Source: Punctularia strigosozonata HHB-11173 SS5
Taxonomy: Eukaryota; Basidiomycota; Agaricomycetes; Corticiales; Punctulariaceae
Length of the DNA: 64,000 nt
Direction: 5' to 3'
NCBI RefSeq assembly: GCF_000264995.1
Contig: NW_006767434.1
Span: 2,320,004 to 2,384,003, forward strand
Shown here: one piece after another, positions 55,786-64,000 of the stretch
Numbering within the stretch: the first letter of the stretch is position 1
Layout of the letters: each line of letters starts with the position of its first letter
Translations under genes and position numbers: made by a program
Notes under the pieces: generated by a model
Told to the model about the DNA's origin: nothing
The model's input: the letters and a program-made list of their open reading frames with translations, nothing else
Databases searched by the model: none

Positions 55786-57732
55786 CTATGCATCTGTACC
55801 ATTGTCAAGGGCCAAAGACGCGGGGGCAACATCCTTCCACCTGTAAATATTATACCGGTGATTCACTCCCTCCAGCCGGGGTATGCATGCGCAACCCCCA
55901 CATCCTGCAAACGGCTGTGAATCCTGGCTGTGCTTCGCAAGTAAGAGATAGCTCACCACCAGTCTTCTGCATTGGTATGACGAAGACTACCTCTTTGACG
56001 CGAGAATGCAATAGGGCCATGCTACACATTATGCATGGTTCGTGCGTGATGAACATGGTCAGACCCGTAAGGAGATAGTTGGTGCCGTTTTTGACCGTGC
56101 TTGTAGATGAGCTGGCATCATCAAGAGCACCTGCCGTATGTTCCATTCGTGACGTGCCAGATCGTGGTACAATGCCAGATGTCGAGGAGGAAGCCCGATA
56201 GTCGGCTATCTTACGAATGCAATTTAGTGCAGCGTGTTTGAGCGGGTGTTTGGTCGATTTGCGTAGGTCGTGCGCCATGAAAGATCGATTGGTTGCAGGG
56301 TGCGCATCTGGTTGCTCAGCCGCCTTTTCTGGTTCCTCGGCGCAAGGAGCGGGTACGTGTGCCACAACAGGTAGCTACCGATCAATCAGAACAGAACGAG
56401 AGTGGAGAATGTTGTTCCATATACATACTTCTCCATTTTCTCGAGCCCGAACAGCTTCGTCGTAGAGTACTTGTACAGCGTCCCATGCCCATTTCACCTG
56501 CAAACGCCGGGCATCAGTTGACAATGCTCGAGAAGCTGCCGAAGATCAACGTGCCTTCCCGCGTGGCCACCTCTCCGCTGCGCCTTTACGACGAGGTGCG
56601 AAGATGGTTGGCCACAAGACATTTTTCAACTTCAGCGAGTTTTGGGTCCGTGCGGGGTATGATGGAACCTTCGTCGTGTACGGGAGGTCTAAACCGAACT
56701 CGTCCGGTAGTCTCGGCGTGCTGTTCTCCAGGTCGCAGTCGGAGAAGCTGGAGGGGGCAGAAGCCTCCGCAGTAAGGGAACCGGACGGAGTCTGGGACGA
56801 CGCGGGATATATCAGGAAAGATGTACGGCCGTCAGACTTGCGGATGCGCTTGAGATGTCCAAGGGTGGAGGTTTCAAGTCCGGATTTGTTGAGCCATTCG
56901 AGAAGCAATGTTATGAGTCGAGGATCGGGGACGTCAACAATCCATGCGTCCACTGAGAACCAACATGTTATTGAATGCTCTTCTCATGGTGTCATGCAAG
57001 CAAAGGGCTTCACGTACTGGTGTGTATGGACGCTTCATCTTCTTCCTCCAGTTCTTCGGGACTGGAACGTATCCTCTCCAAAGGTAATTCTTCATCCGGA
57101 ATCGGATCGCATGGATCGCCGTTGGCCCATGGATTTACTTTCTCCTGGTCATCCTTGAGCACCATGCCAGCCATTGCCTCCCAAATGTTCTCCTCCTGAT
57201 CCTCTTCTAGAGTTGACGAGTCTGAGTCGACTGGCTTGAACCACAGCTTGTGGCCGTAAAATATACAGAGCTCCTCGTCGAGATCGATCTGGCGCGTAGT
57301 TTTATATCGTATAGACTCTGTGGAGTGATCGAGACTGTATGAAATGTTCGGAGTGTCGGAATGATTGAACAACGATCCTGTTTGACTTTGGTCGCGGTAC
57401 GATGATATCCGGCGATCGCAGGGACTAACCGAGACCTAGGGCAAGAGCCATGCGACCATCCTTCCAGTTGAATGTATAGTGATCAAGCACAGTGTGTCTG
57501 CCATGCTCCTCGTACTCCGCTTTGGAAAACAGTAAAACAGGACTGATTTCAACGAGTGATTGAGCAGGTATAGGGCGTGCAGCTACAGCCCATCGTCAAT
57601 GTGGCCCCTGCACAGTGCTGATGAGCGGGCACCTGTGAACCTACCATACACTCCCCTGCCTTTTCCCTCTGTGTACCTGATGCAACACCCGGACGAGTTC
57701 AAGTGATCTGGAGCGGTGGTAAAAGCGGGCAT
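55786..57732 (-). CDS. TAD3: SET-domain / TAD3 tRNA adenosine deaminase subunit, fused gene
   Basis: Seven exons on the minus strand join in phase: 57645-57732, 57430-57582, 57018-57377, 56555-56952, 56429-56497, 55957-56374 and 55786-55904; 534 aa. Residues 1-130 carry a SET domain ([67 protein letters not shown]). From about residue 200 the Tad3 region starts: [53 protein letters not shown], zinc ligands in KHAALN and THEPCIMC, and [20 protein letters not shown]. The usual catalytic Glu is Ala, as expected for the non-catalytic subunit that pairs with Tad2 to make inosine-34. The Tad3 part has no ATG of its own. Intron 56498-56554 is GC-AG (AAG|GCACGT). Confidence 0.85.
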
Positions 57733-57893
57733 CGAGGGTCAAATTCGTTTCGCGGAATTTGATGACGACACCGCCACTGACACGTTGGTCCACCAATGCC
57801 TCCTCTTGCGTTCACTCAAAGATCGGACGACGACATAACGCGGCCCGTCTTCTAGACATCCCCAGGCGCTACTCGGAGGCTGCTTGGCTGGAC
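57733..57893. promoter_or_regulatory. Short bidirectional promoter of SET-TAD3 and ALG7
   Basis: 161 bp between divergent start codons. No TATA box evident. Confidence 0.5.
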
Positions 57894-59632
57894 ATGCCGC
57901 CTGCACTTGGACCTCGACCGCTTCCGTCGGTCATCTTGCTTTCGCTGGTACCGGTCGGTGCTTGGTTCATCGTCCGCCCGCTGCTGAGCCCGGCGCCGCC
58001 TCTGCCCGCGCTCCATGCATGTGTCGGATTCTCGATCTTCGCATTTCTTGCATCCTTATATCTTGTTCCGGCACTGGGTCCAATACTCATCAAAGCTCGC
58101 CTCTCTGGAAGAGACTTGTTGAAGACTTATGACACGCCGATGTACGTCTGTCCATGCCGTCATATACCTTGGGACTGAGATAGTTGCATTGGTAGACCAG
58201 AAAGCCTGGGTCTAGTCTGCGCATCCATATATATCATCCTGTTAATACTGTTTATCCCATTCCCATTCTCCCAATCCTTCGCGGACCACCGGATTAAACA
58301 TGCCAAATCTCAAGAAGGGCTAGTAACGACCGAGTTCCCACATCATCAGGTAGAACTGCCGTTTCTTGCGTCTCGTCAGCCCTCCTGACTTCGTCCTGTC
58401 ATCAGCTATCAGTCTACTTGGCATCTCTCCTCTCTCTCCTGCTAGCTACCATGCTAGGCTTCCTTGATGACATTTTTGACATCCGGTGGCGGCACAAAAT
58501 CCCGGTCCCTATCATTGGCTCTATTCCACTTCTGATGGTCTACTACGCTGAAGGTGGTAACACGAACGTCGTGGTACCCGTGCAGCTGCGGTCCCTCCTT
58601 GGCCCGCTCATCAAGCTCGGGCCTCTGTACTACTTGTACATGTCCATGCTGTCTACTTTCTGCACTAATAGCATCAACATCCTGGCCGGAATCAACGGCG
58701 CGGAGGTCTCACAAGCCATTATCATCGCTCTCTCTGTCATTCTGAACGATCTGCTTTTTTTGCCGTGGCCGGTGGACTTTCGCATGCCCATACATCTCCT
58801 GGGATCGGCGAGCGAAGTAGAGGTCAAGGTCGGCGGGGTGTACAGTGCGGGGATGGCTTACGGAAGCACGCAACTGGTCGAGCGACACCTCTTCAGCCTG
58901 TATGTCATGCTGCCTCTGGTGGGAGTCTGCCTGGGCTTCTTGTACCATAACTGGTATGTACCCTTTGATTATTCACGGTACAACACGTTCATTGCAGATT
59001 TCGCGCAGGTATCCTGCGCGCGCATTCCCTGGCGATACGCTATGCTATCTGACCGGCATGGCATTTGCCGTCGTCGGAATCCAAGCCCACTTCTCCAAGA
59101 CCCTCCTCCTCTTCTTCATCCCTCAAATATTCAACTTCCTCCTCTCCTGCCCGCAGCTCTTCGGGCTTGTTCCGTGCCCGCGGCACCGTGTTCCAAGGTA
59201 GTTGCTCTTCCATACCCTAGCGCAGCGGTCTCTGACATTATCCTAGATTTGACCCCGACACGAACCTCCTCCACCCTTCCAAAGCTCACCTGCTCGACCC
59301 TACAAAACCCGTATCCCAGACGAAAGTGAAGCTCCGCAATATCATTCTCACTTTGTTCAGCACTTTCGGCCTCACCGAACTCACTACCGACCCGAAGACG
59401 GGCGAAGTCACGGAATGCACCAACCTCACCATTCTCAATTTCCTACTTCTCAGATTAGGTTCGATGCGGGAAAAGGCATTGGTGCAGACCCTGATATGCG
59501 TACAGGTGCGTCCAACGCCATTTCCGGGGCCAGATCAGAGCTGATGTTGCCGCATAGGTTGCTGGAAGCGTAGTAGCCTTCGTGGTAAGATACGGTCTTG
59601 CGGGGCTGGTTTACGACGGGGATAGACGTTAG
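57894..59632 (+). CDS. ALG7: UDP-GlcNAc:dolichyl-phosphate GlcNAc-1-phosphotransferase
   Basis: Six exons, 57894-58141, 58196-58349, 58406-58953, 59009-59197, 59247-59505 and 59558-59632; 490 aa. About ten membrane helices. Family motifs: KTYDTPIPESLGL near the N-terminus, [20 protein letters not shown] (Asp-Asp pair that holds Mg2+), [36 protein letters not shown] and [17 protein letters not shown]. It performs the first step of N-glycan assembly on the cytosolic face of the ER. An insert between two helices ([16 protein letters not shown]) is longer than in yeast. A later ATG is unlikely since the first helix starts soon after this one. Confidence 0.94.
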
Positions 59633-60314
59633 ATACTGTCGAGGCCAATATTAACTTCAGCCGCCGATCCTGCTCATGTCCCGAGCTCTGGAGCCAGCGT
59701 CTTATCGCGGTACGTCAAGCTCCGTCTTGTTCGTCCGATGCGGTGCTATTGTTTCGTCTCCCGTCAATTCATCGCTCATCCGGCGCTGCGCCGCCCGACC
59801 CTGCCCATTGGGACGGGCGTGATCGGGCTAACGGTCGGTCGTCCGACCGTCATGTCGGAAACCCGCCAAGGGAACGTGCGGGGGGATGCGGGGTTGCTCC
59901 AGGCATCAATGCCACGATTGGGGTTAGATCGCCCTCGGAGATCACGCTTTTAGGCTCCCGAGGCCGTATCAAACCTGAATAGCGCCTCTGCCGAGATCGC
60001 GAGAGTTGAAGCGGACGCTACCGAAGGAAGCGTCCACGACGCCCAGGTCGGCGCTCCGGCCGCGGTTCACCCAGATATCAGGCGCATTCGCTCTCGACCG
60101 CCGCCGACGCGCACAGCACCCAAATCATGACGTTCCGCGAGCCCGACGCCCTCCCGACATGGGCGTGTAGCCGCCCTACCCTGATTCACGTGATGCGGGG
60201 GAGGCGGCTATATCACATGAAAATGCAGGTCTGAACATCCTTCATAACTCCTAAAGATCCCCGCCTGCTCGTGCGAGTACCGATCTCATATTACCCCCTC
60301 CCTTACAAGAAATC
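59633..60314. other. Intergenic region upstream of isocitrate lyase
   Basis: About 680 bp, GC-rich, presumed ICL promoter; a TATA-like CTATATCACATG lies about 100 bp before the start. No gene seen. Confidence 0.4.
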
Positions 60315-62255
60315 ATGTCTCAAGAACGGGCAGCATTCCAAGCCGAGGTGCGCCAGGTTGAGGAATGGTGGAAGGTAAGATGGGTCGACCCTATCGTTAC
60401 CAGATAATGTCTCATATATTATGTTACTCCAGAACCCCCGTTTCGCGCGCGTAAAACGACCATATACTGCGGCGCAGGTCGTTGCTAAGCGAGGAACGCT
60501 CCCGATCTCATATCCGTCCGACGTTCAGGGCAAGAAGCTTTGGCGATTACTTGCGGAGCATGCGCAGCGGGGCACGCCGTCGCACACATACGGAGCGTGC
60601 GTACAGTGCTTTGAATGCTGCTATGCGATAGTGCCAACATTATTGTAGTTTGGACCCGGTCCAAGTGACGCAGATGGCAAAATATCTCGAAACCGTGTAC
60701 GTGTCTGGGTGGCAATCCTCTAGCACTGCCTCCAGCACGAATGAACCTGGCCCCGATCTCGCTGGTAAGCTTAATTTGCTGGATGGGGGTAAATGTCCCC
60801 AACTTACCTGTTTGCCCCAGACTACCCATACAACACTGTCCCGCAGAAGGTGGAGCACCTCTTTATGGCCCAATTGTTCCACGACCGGAAGCAACGGGAG
60901 GCACGCTCGAATCTGTCTGAGCAAGAGCTCGCGTCGACGCCATCCATCGACTACCTCCGGCCCATCGTCGCCGACGCAGACACCGGTCACGGCGGTCTGA
61001 CTGCCGTAATGAAGTTGACGAAATTGTTTGTGGAGAAAGGTGCCGCGGGTATTCACATCGGTATGCGAACTTGTTTCATTGCCTTCGCTCATTTGTCCTG
61101 ACCTCCTGCCCAGAGGATCAGGCGCCCGGTACTAAGAAGTGCGGCCACATGGCTGGCAAGGTTTTGGTACCGATCTCTGAGCACATCAACCGACTTGTTG
61201 CTATCCGTCTTCAGTACGATGTGATGGGCGTCGAAAACCTCGTGATTGCACGGACGGACTCCGAGGCGGCCACTCTGATCACCACGAATGTCGACGAGCG
61301 CGACCATCCCTTCATCCTGGGCTCAACGAACCCGACGTTAAGGCCCCTCGTGACGGTGATGAATGAGGCTGAGGCGACAGGCAAGTCCGGTGATGCCTTA
61401 CAGGCGGTCGAGGATGAGTGGACTGCGGCAGCCAACCTCCAACTGCTCTCTACAACGCTCGCCACTGCGCTGCGGGAACAAACTGGAGCATCGCCCTCGA
61501 CCATCGACACCTTCCTGTCCAAGGCAGCGCATGCCTCGCGTCCCCAAGCCGTCGCGATCGCGCAGGAATTTGGCCTGAAGTCGGTGCCGTTCTGGGATTG
61601 GGATGCCCCTCGCACGCGCGAAGGCTTTTACCGTTACCAGGGCGGGACGCAGTGCGCTATCAACCGAGCAACGGCATTCGCTCCCTACGCTGACCTGCTG
61701 TGGATGGAGACGAAGAAGCCTATATTGTCCCAGGCGGTGGAGTTCGCGAAGGGTGTGCACGCGGTACATCCGGGCCACTGGTTGGCGTACAACCTCAGCC
61801 CATCCTTCAATTGGGATGCTGCTGGCCTTGGAACGGACGACATGAAAAACTACGTTTGGGAACTCGGCAAACTGGGCTTCGTCTGGCAGTTCATCACGGT
61901 AAGCCTACAGTTTGGGGTTATGCTGGGTGATTGCTCACAGAAGTATAGCTCGGCGGTCTACATTCAAACGCCTACATCTCCGATCTCTTCGCGCGCGAGT
62001 ACGCTCGTGAAGGTATGAAAGCGTATGTGGAGCTGGTCCAGCGCAAGGAGCGTGAAATTGGCTGTGACGTCCTCACTCATCAGAAATGGTATGTCATCTC
62101 AAGCTCATCAATCTTCCTGTTCTGATGCCACGATGATGCGCAGGAGCGGCGCTGACTACGCCGACAACTTGTTGAAGACGGTGACCGGTGGCGTATCATC
62201 GACCGCGGCAATGGGCAAAGGCGTAACAGAGTCACAGTTCCAGAGCAAGCTTTAG
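60315..62255 (+). CDS. ICL1: Isocitrate lyase, peroxisomal (glyoxylate cycle)
   Basis: Seven exons, 60315-60374, 60433-60596, 60649-60764, 60821-61060, 61114-61898, 61949-62088 and 62144-62255; 538 aa, the usual eukaryotic length. Conserved parts: [57 protein letters not shown] with the catalytic Lys-Lys-Cys-Gly-His-Met loop, IARTDSEAA, and [16 protein letters not shown]. The C-terminus FQSKL ends in SKL, a canonical PTS1, placing the enzyme in peroxisomes or glyoxysomes. It splits isocitrate into succinate and glyoxylate during growth on acetate or fatty acids, and in wood-decay fungi also feeds oxalate. All introns are canonical. Confidence 0.97.
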
Positions 62256-62630
62256 ATTTGTTGTATCTCGTGGAGGGCATGATCGTTGACCATCATTTGT
62301 ATCACGTTTGGCAAGCCATAACGACACAGTTTATCACTAAGATCATTGCCCTGTTATGAAAATCCGGCTTTGAGATGCCACGGGGATCACTCACCGACGT
62401 CGACGCTTTCGTATGGCGCAGATTGTTGCGCTACTTTGTGTTGGCAATAGAACTAACGTATGACGCGATTCGTCCATGATAAATCCGGCTCGCAATCGGA
62501 TCCGCAGCATCGGATGTGATCGCGCAGCGAGACGCAGAATCGAGCAACAAACACTAGAGTCGAATAAGAGGATGGAACCTGGTGTTGATAGCAGTACAAT
62601 TGCCTGGCGAACACTCTAGGATAGTCAACG

Positions 62631-63265
62631 ATGATCTTCGCATCCACCAAGAACTTGAACCTGCGCGAACTTCGCGAGTTCGACGTTGACCGCCTCCTCG
62701 ACTTGATCAACGATCCCGCCGTCATGCGTAGTGGGCCAGGTTACCCCCGCCCCAGGGGGCCGACACTCCGGAAGGAGCTGGAAAGCTCGCCGGATCAAAA
62801 TCTTCTTACGGTCATCGTGGAGGCAAAGGAGCCTTTGGAAAAGATTCCTGACGGAGCGAGTCCGAAAGAACAAGAGGACGCGCTTTTCGTAGGCATGGTT
62901 GGGCTAAGCTTGCGTTTCAAAAAAAACCGGGAGGCAACGTTGGAGATCAATCTTGTAGACAAGTGGCGGGGAAGGGGATTTGGGACCGAGGTCATGCTAT
63001 GGCTCGTGAGCTATGCGTTCCAGCAGCTTGCGTTGCACAGACTGTCACTCGGGGTCTTGGCGGGGAATTCGCCTGCGATCGCGGTGTATAAAAAGGTGTA
63101 AGTGGGATGACAGATGACTGTTGTCTTGATCTCTGAACGATACGCAGTGGCTTTGTCGAGGAGGGACGCTCGCGAAAGTCGAACTGGCAGGACGGAAAGT
63201 GGCAAGATGTGGTGTATATGGGCCTATTGGAGGAAGAGTGGCTGGCGAGCGCGCAGCAAGCGTGA
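62631..63265 (+). CDS. GNAT-family N-acetyltransferase, copy 2
   Basis: Two exons, 62631-63097 and 63148-63265; 194 aa. Beta-1 NLNLRELREFDVDRLLDLIN, a loop longer than in copy 1 (EAKEPLEKIPDGASPKEQED), then VGMVGLSLRFKKNREATL, the acetyl-CoA loop DKWRGRGFGTEVMLW, LALHRLSLGVLAGN, IAVYKKVGF and EEGRSRKSNWQDGKW. The intron position, after YKK in the same phase, matches the copy at 14890-15517. RimJ/RimL-like; substrate unknown. Confidence 0.9.
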
Positions 63266-63517
63266 AACTTCACTGAAACACTGAAGGCGCACAGAGATAC
63301 TAGGGACATAGAGCACTTCCTTTTCAATGCGGGTGCTCTAGAACCCAGAGATAGCCTCAGATAATCCGGACACCTGACAGTCAAGTGACTGATCATGTGA
63401 TCGTGTTGCCTGCCTTCGCGTTCCCGCAGCGGCGAGGTCATACGACTCTGCTTGAAGTTCAAGCTGGACGTCCAGTACATGCACTGACCCGTCCCCTGCT
63501 GGTCCATATCACATACT

Positions 63518-64000
63518 ATGCTGGAAACTACCAAGGGTGGCACGAAGCCGTTCTTCACGGCGACCTCAGCGTATTCTCTGGCCGCTGTAGCCACCATCGG
63601 TATCCTTGCTCGCACAGGCGCACGGGCCTTTCTGCCTCGCAATGCTCGCTGGCAGGACCGCTTCACGTTCATCTGGCTGGTAAAGGGCCATTATAATCTG
63701 TCGTGATATAATAATCGTCTGACTGGAATGAACAGGCTTTCGACGCCATGATCCACTTCAGTTTCGAAGGCTCATTCTTGTACCTCTCCACGTTCGGCCG
63801 ACAAGTAAACACAAGCGCAGGTCCATTTGCCGAGCTATGTGAATTCTAATTTTTCTACTTCTATTATCTCGAAACAGTCTGAAGAACCCCTTCAGGGAAG
63901 GAATACGCGGCTGCGGACTTCCGGTGGGGCTTTGCCGATGAGACTGTCGTTTCATTGGAGATATTGACAGTGCTCGGAGCTGGCCCGCTATGGCGAGTAA
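63518..64000 (+). CDS. Emopamil-binding (EXPERA/EBP) protein, 5' part only
   Basis: Exons 63518-63679, 63736-63838 and 63896 onward, cut by the window edge. It begins MLETTKGGTKPFFTATSAYS with a first helix, then RWQDRFTFIWLAFDAMIHFS, FEGSFLYLSTFG, and GPFAELWKEYAAADFRWGF followed by ETVVSLEILTVLGAGPL. The spacing of His, Glu and the WKEY/AAADFRW block matches EBP-family proteins, which include sterol delta8-delta7 isomerase of the ER and related proteins. Whether this one isomerises sterols cannot be judged without the rest. A short intron begins GTGAAT after ELW's first base. Confidence 0.82.

Noticed and set aside
56546-56953. Separate TAD3 gene starting at a GTG at 56953
   Set aside because: There is no in-frame ATG, and a stop lies just upstream in that frame. 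Joining to the SET exon through a strong donor and acceptor fits the phase exactly.

Overview
The window looks like nuclear DNA of an Agaricomycete (mushroom-forming basidiomycete), possibly a wood-decay lineage. The evidence is dense GC-rich coding sequence cut by many 48-65 bp introns, a velvet-domain regulator, etherase-like glutathione transferases, a basidiomycete-type seven-helix membrane protein, and a WD40 tail of the kind that ends fungal NACHT/WD40 proteins. I saw no rRNA, tRNA, CRISPR array, LTR element or intact transposon. Most gene models below were built by hand, joining exons so that splice sites, reading phase and family alignment agree.

Layout. 0-20 kb, accessory and signalling genes: GTE-like GST, YSC84/SYLF protein, KRE6/SKN1-type GH16 protein (-), a gene-poor 2.5 kb stretch, a small secreted protein, hemerythrin-like protein (-), voltage-gated K+ channel (-), seven-helix membrane protein, GNAT acetyltransferase (-), a second GTE-like GST, and a velvet protein. 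19-31 kb: Dpb3/POLE4-type histone-fold protein, HIT hydrolase (-), a decayed gene, a GCN4-like bZIP (-) with three TGACTCA sites upstream, a 4CL-like acyl-CoA ligase ending AKL, a GPI-type aspartic protease and mitochondrial uS17m. 31-47 kb: one 18-exon gene for midasin (MDN1/REA1, about 4,971 aa, -), facing RanGAP/RNA1 (+) across 178 bp. 48-55 kb: a WD40 remnant, an intact short-chain dehydrogenase (-), a multi-pass membrane protein, and a broken paralogue of the dehydrogenase (+). 55-64 kb: mitochondrial mL58, a SET-domain/TAD3 fused gene (-), ALG7 (+), peroxisomal isocitrate lyase, a second GNAT, and the 5' part of an emopamil-binding-like gene.

How they fit together. Housekeeping genes cluster: ribosome assembly (MDN1), nuclear transport (RNA1), mitochondrial translation (uS17m, mL58), tRNA wobble editing (TAD3), N-glycosylation (ALG7) and DNA replication (DPB3). 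Two enzymes carry C-terminal peroxisomal signals: isocitrate lyase (SKL) and the acyl-CoA ligase (AKL), consistent with acyl-CoA and glyoxylate metabolism. Local duplicates (two GSTs, two GNATs, two SDRs) share intron positions. The most notable signals are the SET-TAD3 fusion, the apparently self-regulating GCN4-like gene, recurrent GC-AG introns, and the SDR pair in which one copy has decayed.
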